From: Clostridiales bacterium PH28_bin88
GTDB taxonomy: Bacteria > Bacillota > PH28-bin88
Direction of reading: 5' to 3'
Assembly (NCBI GenBank): GCA_000987045.1
Contig: LAKY01000054.1
Coordinates: 1 to 64,000, forward strand
Length of the DNA: 64,000 nt
How positions within the stretch are numbered: position 1 is the first letter of the stretch; every line of letters starts with the position of its first letter. The notes below the pieces were generated by a model, which worked only from the letters and a program-made list of their open reading frames with translations, ran no database searches and was not told where the DNA came from. The translations under genes and the position numbers were made by a program. Shown here piece by piece: positions 54,462 through 62,842 of the stretch.

Positions 54462-55877
54462 ATGCGAAAGATCATGCTGATTGCTGTCATGGCGTTGGCT
54501 TTGACCTTCCTGCTTTCGGGATTGGCCTTTGCCACTGTCAGTATGAGCCCTGATGGCAAGACCTGTACACCCTGCCATACTGACGGGCGTACCGGTGGTG
54601 CTCCTGCCAAGTCTGAACCCGCAAAAACCGCACCAGCAACGAATGTAGAGCCCAAAGCCAGCGCTCCCCAAGTCGCTGCCCCCAAAACTGTTGCCGCTAA
54701 ATTAACGGTTACCAATCTTAGTGAGAACACGACCGTTAACGGCTACAAGGCGGGCGAGCAGGTGCTGGCCCCCATCCGGGCGGTAGCCGAGTTCCTGGGC
54801 GGCAAGGTGACAGGTTGGGATAACACCAAGAAGGAAGCCACCGTTACTTATGGCGGTAAAGCAATTACTGTAAAGGCAGTCAAGGTGGCAAATGGCGCCA
54901 GCTATGCCGACGCAACGGAATTGGCCGCCGGCCTGGGTGTCAGTTTTGACGCCGCCAAGGCCACTATCAAGCGCGGTAAGAGCGCTGTTACCCGTCCCCA
55001 GTGGGAAGGCACCGTGCATAATTACGCTAACCTGACGATTGTTGATGACAGCCCGTCCAAGCGGGACAACTGCATTGCCTGTCACGACGGCAATGCCTTC
55101 GCCCTTCAAAAGACCAAGCGGGCAGAACTGCCTGACCCCGCCAAGGTTACCGGCATCGATTGCTCCGCTTGCCACAGCGAACGGGGCAAGGCGATCATGA
55201 ACTCCGGTACTACCCCCGTTTTGGCTAACGGTTACAAGGTGATGGATGCCGGTTACGGCGCCCTGTGCATGACATGCCACAATGGACGCAGAACAGTTCC
55301 GAATTCCCCGAAACCGGATGGTGACTCTGCTCCGCACCGCTCTATGCAGACCGACATGCTGTTTGGCTTTGCTGGGTATGAGTTCGGCCTTGCATTCCCC
55401 ACTTCGCCCCATGCCGCCAACCCGGACACCTGCGTGAGCTGTCACATGGCTGAAAAGGACGGCGTCATGAGCCACGAGTTTAAAGTGGAAGACGCCGAGT
55501 CGTCCTGCGGCTCCTGCCACGCCGGCCTAGAAACCGTCAACCGTCCCGCCCTGGGCGACTACGACGGTGACAAGGTTATCGAAGGCATCCAGGACGAGGT
55601 GAAAGGCTTGATCGCCCTGCTGGAACATGCTCTTGAAGAAGCGGTTCCTAATGGCGAGATGCACGAAAGCCACGGCCAGGTTTACTTTGTTGACAAAGCA
55701 GATGAAAACAAAAAAGTAAACGTAGCTCCGGAGATTTACTGGGCTGCCTGGAACCTGATAGCTGTAGAGAACGACGGCAGCCACGGTATCCACAACCCGG
55801 CCTATACGGTTAAACTGCTGCAAGAATCCTATAAAGCGGTTACCGGTAAGCCGGTACCCAACGCCACCCTGCGTTAA
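54462..55877 (+). CDS. Six-heme c-type cytochrome with copper-amine-oxidase-like N-terminal domain
   Basis: After a signal peptide (MRKIMLIAVMALALTFLLSG) come one heme site, CTPCH, then a copper amine oxidase N-terminal-like domain (residues about 80-180), then five more sites: CIACH, CSACH, CMTCH, CVSCH and CGSCH. That gives six covalently bound hemes outside the membrane. Such domain mixes are found in Gram-positive multiheme cytochromes linked to extracellular electron transfer or to nitrite and sulphur redox chemistry; the role here is inferred. ATG 54462 has AGGGAGG nine bases upstream. A good terminator follows, so it is monocistronic. Confidence 0.85.
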   Translation: MRKIMLIAVMALALTFLLSGLAFATVSMSPDGKTCTPCHTDGRTGGAPAKSEPAKTAPATNVEPKASAPQVAAPKTVAAKLTVTNLSENTTVNGYKAGEQVLAPIRAVAEFLGGKVTGWDNTKKEATVTYGGKAITVKAVKVANGASYADATELAAGLGVSFDAAKATIKRGKSAVTRPQWEGTVHNYANLTIVDDSPSKRDNCIACHDGNAFALQKTKRAELPDPAKVTGIDCSACHSERGKAIMNSGTTPVLANGYKVMDAGYGALCMTCHNGRRTVPNSPKPDGDSAPHRSMQTDMLFGFAGYEFGLAFPTSPHAANPDTCVSCHMAEKDGVMSHEFKVEDAESSCGSCHAGLETVNRPALGDYDGDKVIEGIQDEVKGLIALLEHALEEAVPNGEMHESHGQVYFVDKADENKKVNVAPEIYWAAWNLIAVENDGSHGIHNPAYTVKLLQESYKAVTGKPVPNATLR

Positions 55878-55894
55878 AGGTACACATTAAAACA

Positions 55895-55924
55895 AACGGT
55901 AGGGAATAATCCCTGCCGTTTTTT
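55895..55924 (+). terminator. Terminator of the cytochrome gene
   Basis: AACGGTAGGGA and TCCCTGCCGTT form a stem of 11 pairs, with one T-G pair, around ATAA, followed by TTTT. Confidence 0.9.
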
Positions 55925-56081
55925 GTTTTCCTGATTGCACGAGGTTTATCATACCGGTATACACCATCTTTCGGTAGCTGGAGCGAACATTTTAGCGATG
56001 AACCTCTCCGGGGAAAAGTATGCGGTTATGGGCGATTGTCAATACTAGTGCACACAGCGGTAGTGTGCTTTTCTTTTTTGC

Positions 56082-56314
56082 ATCAATCAGAAAGTATAAC
56101 CTTTCTGATTGATATAAGTGCAACTACGGCTTCCGCACCTAGAAATTGGGTATTCCTTTGTGGCGGCATAAGTGCAACTATGACTTCTGCCTTCGCTAAA
56201 GCTCGGCACAAGTCAAGTTTTCTTTACCTGCGCCAAAGGCTTGCACTACAGGCATAAGTGCGACTATGCCCATAAATGGGCAAGTCTTCTATAGCGCAAG
56301 CCAAGTTTTCTTTA
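56082..56314 (+). repeat. Array of three diverged dispersed-repeat units with a perfect hairpin
   Basis: A perfect 13-bp stem (ATCAATCAGAAAG 56082-56094, CTTTCTGATTGAT 56101-56113) leads into three units starting AAGTGC[A/G]ACTA at 56116, 56170 and 56256. The second and third end in CAAGTTTTCTTTA. The same parts occur once at 20505-20587. Small hairpins such as GGCATA/TATGCC and GCCCAT/ATGGGC lie in the third unit. The rest of 55925-56401 shows no gene. Confidence 0.75.
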
Positions 56315-56401
56315 TTTTTGTCCATACCGGATGGCTACTATTGGTAACTGTATACAAAAGAATCGGCGCACATATACTAGTAACAGAAAGAGGTGAAAAC
56401 G

Positions 56402-57310
56402 GTGGCTCACCTACTGTCCATTGGGTCAAAAACGCACATTGATTTCATCCGGGACCGTCTGGCCAGGGACTTCAAATCCTTAAAGGTGGAAGGCATAGAC
56501 GTCAACTGCCAGGAAGAGCAAAGGGGAGAGTTCGCCTTTATAGACTACCAGAGGACGAACCACGTGGATGATCATGCGCCTGCTAGCTGTGAATGCCTGA
56601 TCAAATACCGTGTGGCCCAGACACTGTCTGATATGATTGTGAATCAATGGGAGGAACACTTATTAGACAGGATAATCAAGTGTAGTTATTACTATTTTAC
56701 TCAAGACGAAAGGGCAGACATAGGAAAGAGGGCGCGGATCCTCCTAAATGGTTGCGAAAAGAGAAAAGAAAGCAAAACCTTCCAGATGGAGACGCGACGG
56801 GCTAGCATCTTTAGGTTGCTGATGGAATACCTGGAGCAGGAAGACCATCTTAACCTGGAAGGCTTTATTAACTTTCGGCTTAAAGGATACTGGTCACAGC
56901 TGGAAGCGGTGGTTGACCAGGCAGTAGATGAATATCTAATGGAAAAAGAACACACTGAGTTTGTTCGTTTACTGAGGTATTTCGTGGAAATACAAGCCCC
57001 CCGCGTGGAAAAAGTCCAAGTTGTATTGCGGCCATCGGGTTTTTTTCAGTTGTTTGACGGCGAAGAAAATGTTATTAATAACGATACCCTTGAGGGTTTT
57101 GTGGTGGATCTCGCGGAGAGCGAGATCAATTATGAAGACCTGCTGGTAAGCGCCTTGATCACTATTGCTCCCCGGCAAATTCTAATGCACCTTCCTGACC
57201 CTAATAAGGTACGCAATACCATCAGCACTCTGCAAAGCGTCTTCGAGGAACGGCTGTCCATTTGTCCAGGATGTGCCCGGTGCCTTCACTCCAACCAGAA
57301 AAAGTTTTAA
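56402..57310 (+). CDS. ytxC: Sporulation protein YtxC-like
   Basis: A 302-residue soluble protein matching the YtxC family of spore-formers, which lies near thrS in many Bacillota, as it does here. Features include the MVNQWEEHLLDRI region and a C-terminal Cys motif, CPGCARC, at the end. Its biochemical role is unknown. GTG 56402 is chosen because AAAGAGG is eight bases upstream; GTG 56393 overlaps that site. A terminator follows seven bases after the stop. Confidence 0.8.
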   Translation: MAHLLSIGSKTHIDFIRDRLARDFKSLKVEGIDVNCQEEQRGEFAFIDYQRTNHVDDHAPASCECLIKYRVAQTLSDMIVNQWEEHLLDRIIKCSYYYFTQDERADIGKRARILLNGCEKRKESKTFQMETRRASIFRLLMEYLEQEDHLNLEGFINFRLKGYWSQLEAVVDQAVDEYLMEKEHTEFVRLLRYFVEIQAPRVEKVQVVLRPSGFFQLFDGEENVINNDTLEGFVVDLAESEINYEDLLVSALITIAPRQILMHLPDPNKVRNTISTLQSVFEERLSICPGCARCLHSNQKKF

Positions 57311-57316
57311 TGTCGC

Positions 57317-57340
57317 CCCCTCAATCCTGAGGGGTTTTTT
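57317..57340 (+). terminator. Terminator after ytxC
   Basis: CCCCTCA/TGAGGGG with loop ATCC is followed by six T residues (57335-57340). Confidence 0.9.
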
Positions 57341-57426
57341 ATTGGGTTTTACTGCCGCCTTGCATCCAAGGAGGATCTTCTGTTATAGTCTAACCAGACT
57401 ACTATCGATGAAACAGAGGGATTACT

Positions 57427-58026
57427 TTGTGGCCTATCTTATTGGGACCGGTAATCGGTGCCTTTATCGGATGGGTTACCAACTGGTTGGCCATCCAGAT
57501 GATATTTCGACCGTACCGGCCTATCCGGATTCCTTTATTACACTATGAGATACAAGGCCTGATCCCCAGGCGGCAGGCGGAGATCGCGAGGACCGTGGGC
57601 GAGGTGATCGAAGCGGAACTCTTTTCCGTCACAGACATGGTAGAACGTCTGAGCTTACCCGAGACAAAGGATAAAGTAGCCCAAGTAATGGCAGCATTGG
57701 CTAGGGAGCACCTCAGTGAGAGGTTACCGGGTTTTTTCCCGGCTGCGCTACGGGGGTTGATCGGACACGCGATGGAAGACATTCTACGCCGGGAGACCCC
57801 GGCGGTGATAGCGCGGGTGAGCGGGGAACTAGTTCAAGAAATCGGATCACACATGGACATTTCCGCCATCGTGGAAGAAAAGATCCTCCGCTTGAACTTA
57901 GAGGGTTTGGAGAAACTGGTACTGAGCGTAGCCGCCAGGGAGTTGAAACATATCGAAGTCCTCGGCGCGCTGTTGGGTTTTATCATAGGGTTGTTTCAGG
58001 TATCATTGTTTTACCTGATTCAATGA
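57427..58026 (+). CDS. DUF445 family membrane protein
   Basis: A 199-residue protein with an N-terminal membrane helix (LLGPVIGAFIGWVTNWLAIQM), the IPRRQAEIARTVGEVIE segment typical of DUF445/YheB proteins, a helical middle part and a C-terminal helix (LLGFIIGLFQVSLFYLI). Relatives are spore or envelope-associated; the function is unknown. TTG 57427 lies seven bases after AGAGGG. It lies between ytxC and the thrS leader. Confidence 0.8.
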   Translation: MWPILLGPVIGAFIGWVTNWLAIQMIFRPYRPIRIPLLHYEIQGLIPRRQAEIARTVGEVIEAELFSVTDMVERLSLPETKDKVAQVMAALAREHLSERLPGFFPAALRGLIGHAMEDILRRETPAVIARVSGELVQEIGSHMDISAIVEEKILRLNLEGLEKLVLSVAARELKHIEVLGALLGFIIGLFQVSLFYLIQ

Positions 58027-58104
58027 AAGTATTTGACAAGGCATGGGGCTAAGCATATAATAGTTTTTAATTCAGGGTCTACTATATGGGCAAAATGGCG
58101 GTGA

Positions 58105-58471
58105 CAGGGAAAGTACGCCTTAAACAGCCTCCAGAGAGAGAGCACCAAAAAGTGTTGTTACAGGAAGCAAGAGAAATGAAGTAGGAGGCAGGAACTGCAG
58201 GAAGGAATTGGCGGGCCAATTCCAACAAAAAATCTTGCATCTTGCATCTTGCTTCTTGCCTCCAGTTTCTTGTGAATCACAGCGCTTTTAGGCTGGAAGT
58301 GCTCTTAGAACATATTAAGGCGGAAGACCACCCTGGAGCAGTGAGGTTGAAGCTAACTAGACCTCAACGCATGCCCCCGTTAACGGGCACTAAAAGAGGG
58401 CACTCGAAACGTGCCCATTAGGGTGGAACCACGGGAACTACTCTCGTCCCTACGCGGGATGAGAGTTTTTT
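58105..58471 (+). promoter_or_regulatory. T-box leader of thrS with long apical insert
   Basis: The T-box AGGGTGGAACCACGGG lies at 58420-58435, followed by the terminator ACTCTCGTCCC/GGGATGAGAGT (58440-58466) and six T residues. Stem I begins around GGGAAAGTAC (58107 on) and CCAGAGAGAG; its AGAGCAC and AAAAGTG segments pair with CGCTTTT and GTGCTCT near 58283-58314. ACC at 58327-58329, followed by A and the CCCTGGAG block, is a candidate threonine specifier. Between the two strands of stem I lie about 120 extra bases with their own hairpins. Uncharged tRNA-Thr would switch on thrS. Confidence 0.8.
58160..58275 (+). repeat. Hairpin element inside the thrS T-box stem I
   Basis: GGAGGCAGGAA (58184-58194) pairs with TTCTTGCCTCC (58253-58263). 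Inside are a perfect hairpin, GGAATTGG/CCAATTCC (58204-58223), and tandem 7-mers CTTGCAT, CTTGCAT, CTTGCTT and CTTGCCT (about 58234-58261). It resembles an inserted mobile hairpin rather than a T-box part. Confidence 0.6.
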
Positions 58472-58553
58472 GTTTGGTATCGTGAGTAAGTAGTGTTATT
58501 TACTACAGCAAGGTGAAGTTTATTGCAGCCCTTTAGAAAAGGAGGAGGTTCTG

Positions 58554-60464
58554 TTGGATGTTGTCAAAGTCAAACTGCAGGATGGTTCTGTGAGGGAGTA
58601 TCCGCGCGGGATTACGGCGGGCGAACTGGCTGATTTATTGAGTAAGCGCCTGGCCAAGGAGGCACTGGTGGCTAAAATGGGAGGTACGGTAGTGGATCTC
58701 AACACTCCGGTGACGGAAGATATATCGTTGGAGATCCTTACTTTTGACGTTCCCGAGGGCCAACTAGCGCTCCGGCACAGTACCTCGCATGTCTTGGCTC
58801 AGGCAGTTCAGCACCTGTTTCCGGGCACCAAGCTTGGTATTGGACCCGCTATCGCGGATGGCTTCTATTACGATTTCGATTCCCCTCACACCTTTACGCC
58901 GTCGGACCTGGAGGCAATTGAGGAAGAAATGCGTCGCATCGTCATAGCAGATTACCCCTTCGAGCGGCGGGAAGTAAGCCGTGAAGAGGCTATTGCCTTC
59001 TTTCAGGAACGGGGGGAGGAGTATAAAGTCGAGTTGGTGCGGGACCTGCCTGAAGATGCCCGGATCAGTATGTACCAGCAAGGGGACTTTGTGGACCTGT
59101 GTGCCGGCCCACACGTCCCGTCCACTGGTCGTATCAAGGCACTCAAGCTTTTAAACCTGGCTGGGGCCTATTGGCGGGGCAGTGAGGATAACAAGATGCT
59201 GCAGCGTATCTACGGCACCAGCTTTGTAAAGCAATCCCAACTTGACGAGTATGTATACCGCATTGAAGAGGCTAAGAAGCGTGACCACCGGAAACTGGGT
59301 GTCCAGTTAGAATTGTACAGCCTACAGGATGAGGGCCCTGGATTCCCATTCTTTCATCCAAAAGGAATGATCCTTAGAAACGAATTGGAAAACTTCTGGC
59401 GGGAGGAGCACAGGAAACGCGGTTATCTGGAAATCAAGACCCCCATCATTCTTAGCAGGTCACTTTGGGAGCGGTCGGGACACTGGGACCACTACAAGGA
59501 GAACATGTACTTTACCCGGATCGACGAAATGGACTTCGCCATCAAACCCATGAACTGCCCGGGAGCCATGCTGGTTTATCGTACCCAGCAGCACAGCTAC
59601 CGTGATTTCCCCCTCCGGATGGGGGAACTGGGGCTGGTGCACCGGCATGAGAAATCAGGGGTGCTGCATGGGCTCATGCGGGTACGGGCTTTTACTCAGG
59701 ACGACGCCCATATCTTCATGCTTTCTTCCCAGATCACCCAGGAAATTAAGGGAGTTATCGACCTGGTGGATGATTTTTACAAGATTTTTGGGTTCGATTA
59801 TCACGTTGAGCTGTCCACTAAGCCCGAAAAGGCCATGGGGTCCGACGAGATCTGGGAAGAGGCGACCGGCGCCTTACGGAAAGCCTTGGATGAAAAAGGT
59901 ATGGACTATCGTGTTAACGAGGGGGACGGTGCCTTCTACGGGCCGAAGATCGATTTCCACCTGCGGGACTCTCTGGGGCGCACCTGGCAGTGCGGTACCA
60001 TTCAGTTGGACTTCCAGATGCCCGAAAAGTTTGACCTTACCTATATAGGGATGGACGGCGAAAAACACCGGCCGGTGATGATCCACCGGGTAGTATTTGG
60101 CAGCATCGAGCGCTTCATCGGCATTCTCACCGAGCATTACGCCGGGGCTTTCCCGACATGGTTAGCTCCGGTACAGGCAAAGGTTTTGCCCGTTACCGAT
60201 CGTTCCAACGATTACGCCTTTAAGGTTAAGGGAATACTGGAAGCGGCGGGGATCCGTGCCGAAGTGGATGCACGGAATGAAAAAATCGGGTATAAAATCA
60301 GGGAAGGGCAAATGGAAAGGGTTCCCTATATGCTGGTAGTGGGGGATAAGGAAGCTGCAGGGGGAACGGTGGCAGTTCGTAAGCGTGGCCAGGGGGAACA
60401 AGGGATAGTAACGGTAGCAGAATTTGTCACCGGTATACTCGGCGAGATCGGGCAAAGGGTATAG
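58554..60464 (+). CDS. thrS: Threonyl-tRNA synthetase
   Basis: A full-length 636-residue class II synthetase. The TGS domain (about 1-62), the editing SAD domain (about 70-230, with HSTSHVLAQAV and CAGPHV), the catalytic core with RSGHWDHYKENM and NCPGAML (zinc-binding Cys), and the anticodon-binding domain (about 530-636) are in order. It charges tRNA-Thr. TTG 58554 follows AGGAGGAGG. Expression is governed by the T-box leader upstream. The neighbours infC-rpmI-rplT match the usual Bacillota order. Confidence 0.95.
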   Translation: MDVVKVKLQDGSVREYPRGITAGELADLLSKRLAKEALVAKMGGTVVDLNTPVTEDISLEILTFDVPEGQLALRHSTSHVLAQAVQHLFPGTKLGIGPAIADGFYYDFDSPHTFTPSDLEAIEEEMRRIVIADYPFERREVSREEAIAFFQERGEEYKVELVRDLPEDARISMYQQGDFVDLCAGPHVPSTGRIKALKLLNLAGAYWRGSEDNKMLQRIYGTSFVKQSQLDEYVYRIEEAKKRDHRKLGVQLELYSLQDEGPGFPFFHPKGMILRNELENFWREEHRKRGYLEIKTPIILSRSLWERSGHWDHYKENMYFTRIDEMDFAIKPMNCPGAMLVYRTQQHSYRDFPLRMGELGLVHRHEKSGVLHGLMRVRAFTQDDAHIFMLSSQITQEIKGVIDLVDDFYKIFGFDYHVELSTKPEKAMGSDEIWEEATGALRKALDEKGMDYRVNEGDGAFYGPKIDFHLRDSLGRTWQCGTIQLDFQMPEKFDLTYIGMDGEKHRPVMIHRVVFGSIERFIGILTEHYAGAFPTWLAPVQAKVLPVTDRSNDYAFKVKGILEAAGIRAEVDARNEKIGYKIREGQMERVPYMLVVGDKEAAGGTVAVRKRGQGEQGIVTVAEFVTGILGEIGQRV

Positions 60465-60526
60465 CGCCTGACCCCGCCTCGCCTGACAGTCCGCTTATGC
60501 TACAACGTGGTTTGGGCAAAATCCTG

Positions 60527-60555
60527 TTGACTAGGCTCTTACTTTGTGGTATTCT
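60527..60555 (+). promoter_or_regulatory. Promoter of the infC-rpmI-rplT operon
   Basis: TTGACT (60527-60532), a 17-base spacer and TATTCT (60550-60555) form a good sigma-A promoter. The leader to infC is then about 340 bases and contains a hairpin-rich element and an attenuator-like terminator. Confidence 0.7.
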
Positions 60556-60654
60556 ATTTGAGACAACTTAAGAGCCCTTACATTTTTAAGTAGAAGCCAT
60601 CCGCTTCTCACCTTATAGCGCTCCAGAAAAGTGCTGTCAGAAACGAGCATGGCT

Positions 60655-60755
60655 ATTTCGGTAGTCGGACGTCAGGAGTCGGACATCGGGTAGAATTAAG
60701 ACAAAGAAACTCTCACCCGCTACCTGCCCCTCGACGACTGACGACTGAATGGCCA
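60655..60755. repeat. CTGAC/GTCAG-rich hairpin element in the infC leader
   Basis: The left part (GTCGGACGTCAGGAGTCGG) and the right part (CGACGACTGACGACTGA) are partly complementary, and GGGTAG/CTACC supports the fold. The composition is like that of the elements at 27254 and 44475. No gene is present in 60465-60903. Confidence 0.4.
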
Positions 60756-60832
60756 GGCGAAGTTTATCACAGCACTTCTAGGTTGCTGATAAGGTTAACT
60801 TGGATCAGTAGGCTATGCATTTTGCCGACCAG

Positions 60833-60865
60833 GAGCGGGTGACTTTTTACCCGCTCTTATTATTT
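60833..60865 (+). terminator. Attenuator-like terminator in the infC leader
   Basis: GAGCGGGT (60833-60840) and ACCCGCTC (60849-60856) form a perfect stem with an eight-base loop, followed by TTATTATTT. It lies between the promoter and the infC ribosome site, so transcription through it must be regulated, as is known for L20/IF3 leader control in Bacillota. Confidence 0.7.
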
Positions 60866-60903
60866 AATTACAAATTAAAAAAGTTGGTTGGAGGTGACAG
60901 GAT

Positions 60904-61449
60904 ATTAGCAAAGACGGATTAAGGATCAACGAGGAAATCCGAGCCCGGGAAGTCCGCCTGGTCAGTGCCGATGGCGAACAACTGGGGATCATGTCGGCGC
61001 GGGAGGCCTTACGGGTTGCTCAGGAACAGAACCTGGATCTGGTGGAAGTGGCGCCCACGGCCCGTCCGCCTGTTTGCCGGATCATGGACTACGGCAAACA
61101 CCGCTTCGAACAAGGTAAACGTGAGCGGGAGGCCCGTAAAAGGCAGAAGGTCATCAATGTTAAAGAGGTTAAATTGCGCCTTAACATTGAGGAGCATGAC
61201 TTCCAGGTAAAGGCGAGAAACGCCCAGCGTTTCTTAAAGGACGGGGACAAGGTAAAGGTGACCATTATGTTCCGCGGCCGGGAAATCACTCACGCCGACC
61301 TGGGCCGGAATCTATGTGTAAAACTTGCCAACCAACTTGCCGAAGTGGGTAATGTGGAAAGACCCCCAAAAGTGGAAGGCCGTAATATGATTATGATTTT
61401 AACGCCGAAACCTGAAGCCAAGCAAGAGCCAAAGCGAGAGGAGGAGTAG
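60904..61449 (+). CDS. infC: Translation initiation factor IF-3, AUU start
   Basis: IF-3 prevents early 50S joining and checks start codons. The 181-residue protein begins at ATT 60904: the frame [20 protein letters not shown] carries the conserved N-terminal start of IF-3, GGAGG at 60890-60894 is nine bases upstream, and no ATG, GTG or TTG exists in frame before ATG 60991, which would delete about 29 conserved residues. An AUU start is known for IF-3 genes, where IF-3 rejects its own start codon and limits its synthesis. The central linker and C-domain ([27 protein letters not shown]) are intact. Confidence 0.9.
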   Translation: MSKDGLRINEEIRAREVRLVSADGEQLGIMSAREALRVAQEQNLDLVEVAPTARPPVCRIMDYGKHRFEQGKREREARKRQKVINVKEVKLRLNIEEHDFQVKARNAQRFLKDGDKVKVTIMFRGREITHADLGRNLCVKLANQLAEVGNVERPPKVEGRNMIMILTPKPEAKQEPKREEE

Positions 61450-61451
61450 TC

Positions 61452-61649
61452 GTGCCTAAAATGAAGACCCACCGGGGTGCAGCTAAGAGGTTTACGGTAA
61501 CCGGTTCTGGAAAAATCAAAAGGGCCAAGGCTTTTAAGAGTCACATCCTGGAAAAAAAGACAGCCAAACGTAAGCGTGGCCTGCGGCAGGCCGATCTGGT
61601 CAGTGATGCGGACTTCAAAAGAATCACGCGATTAATTCCCTATGCGTAA
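61452..61649 (+). CDS. rpmI: 50S ribosomal protein L35
   Basis: The 65-residue basic protein ([14 protein letters not shown] and the KRGLR segment) is a normal L35. It starts with GTG 61452, two bases after the infC stop, with GAGAGGAGG overlapping the infC end, so it is translationally coupled. Confidence 0.95.
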   Translation: MPKMKTHRGAAKRFTVTGSGKIKRAKAFKSHILEKKTAKRKRGLRQADLVSDADFKRITRLIPYA

Positions 61650-61682
61650 ATGAAACAGTGGTAACGAAAGGAGGAGCACATC

Positions 61683-62042
61683 ATGGCTCGCGTCAAAGGT
61701 GGAACAGTTACGCGTAGACGCCATAAAAAGATACTTAAACTGGCCAAAGGCTACCGGGGAGCCAAGTCCAAACTCTTTCGCCCCGCCAACGAGCAGGTTT
61801 TGAAGTCTTTGGCTTACGCTTATGCTCACCGGAGGAAACGTAAGGGAGACTTCCGTAAGCTTTGGATTGCCCGCATAAACGCTGCCGCTCGGATGAATGG
61901 GATGTCTTACAGCAGGTTTATTAACGGCCTGAAGCAGGCGGGGGTAAACATCAACCGAAAAATGCTAGCCGAACTGGCTATCAACGATATGCAGGCCTTC
62001 GGTAAACTGGTGGATGTAGCCAGGGGAAGGATGGAAGGCTGA
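61683..62042 (+). CDS. rplT: 50S ribosomal protein L20
   Basis: A 119-residue L20 ([21 protein letters not shown] at the start and the [16 protein letters not shown] core). Besides binding 23S rRNA, L20 represses its operon in many bacteria. ATG 61683 follows AAAGGAGG. A terminator follows at 62059. Confidence 0.95.
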   Translation: MARVKGGTVTRRRHKKILKLAKGYRGAKSKLFRPANEQVLKSLAYAYAHRRKRKGDFRKLWIARINAAARMNGMSYSRFINGLKQAGVNINRKMLAELAINDMQAFGKLVDVARGRMEG

Positions 62043-62058
62043 AAACTGGTTAGTCGGA

Positions 62059-62107
62059 AACCGCCTTGGTCTTGGCCGAAAAGCCCGGGATTAGGCGGTT
62101 ATTTTTA
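62059..62107 (+). terminator. Terminator of the infC-rpmI-rplT operon
   Basis: AACCGCCT (62059-62066) pairs with AGGCGGTT (62093-62100), followed by ATTTTTAT; the loop is 26 bases and contains a small GGCC/GGGCC-like fold. Confidence 0.75.
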
Positions 62108-62191
62108 TGCTAGCAAGCCCTAAAAAATTATTGTGAAGCAGGCAACAGGGAGGGCATAATAACTACCTGGAAAGGGGGCTTAACCGCGCGA

Positions 62192-62842
62192 ATGAAGGAA
62201 TTTGCGGTGATCGGTCTTGGCCGGTTTGGTTCCAGCCTGGCACGGACCCTCTGGAAAATGGGTCACTCGGTGCTGGCCATTGATGCGTCCGAGGAGCGGG
62301 TGCAGGCTATGATGGATACTGTTACCAGAGCGGTTCAACTGGATGCTATGGACGAAGAATCTTTGAAGGCCCTGGGAATCCGTAACTTTGACGTGGTAGT
62401 TGTAGGTATTGGGCAGGATGTTCAGGCCAACATCCTGGTAGCCATTACCCTTAAAGAACTCGGGGTTAAGTATGTGGTAGCGAAAGCCGCCAATCACCTG
62501 CACGGCAAGGTGCTGGAGAAAATCGGAGTGGACAAGGTGGTCTACCCGGAAAGGGACATGGGTATTCGCCTGGCCCACAACCTGGTTTCCGGTAATGTCT
62601 TGGACTACATAGAACTGTCGCCGGAGTACAGCATAGTCGAAATTGTCGCGACAGGCAGGATTGCCGGAAAAACACTGGGCCAGTTGGACTTGCGTGCCCG
62701 CCATAATATCACTGTGATCGCCATAAAAAAACCCGCCGGGCAAATAGTCGCGAGCCCTGGTGCTTTGGATATCATCGAAGAGGGAGACGTAGTAGTGGCT
62801 ATTGGCGCCAATAAGGCGCTAGAGCGGTTGGAGGAAAAATGA
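62192..62842 (+). CDS. TrkA/KtrA-type potassium uptake regulatory subunit
   Basis: A 216-residue cytoplasmic RCK protein: an N-terminal TrkA-N Rossmann domain with GLGRFGSSLARTL and a C-terminal TrkA-C domain. Such subunits bind nucleotides and gate KtrB/TrkH potassium channels. No membrane partner is in the window. ATG 62192 has an AAAGGGGG site some bases upstream. The next gene overlaps its stop by four bases. Confidence 0.9.
   Translation: MKEFAVIGLGRFGSSLARTLWKMGHSVLAIDASEERVQAMMDTVTRAVQLDAMDEESLKALGIRNFDVVVVGIGQDVQANILVAITLKELGVKYVVAKAANHLHGKVLEKIGVDKVVYPERDMGIRLAHNLVSGNVLDYIELSPEYSIVEIVATGRIAGKTLGQLDLRARHNITVIAIKKPAGQIVASPGALDIIEEGDVVVAIGANKALERLEEK

Noticed and set aside
56036..56257. 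A 73-codon plus-strand frame in the repeat array
   Set aside because: It is made of repeat units and hairpin arms and has no ribosome site.
56082..56314. Possible CRISPR array
   Set aside because: The units are long, diverged and contain hairpins of different kinds; there are no uniform repeats and spacers and no cas genes.
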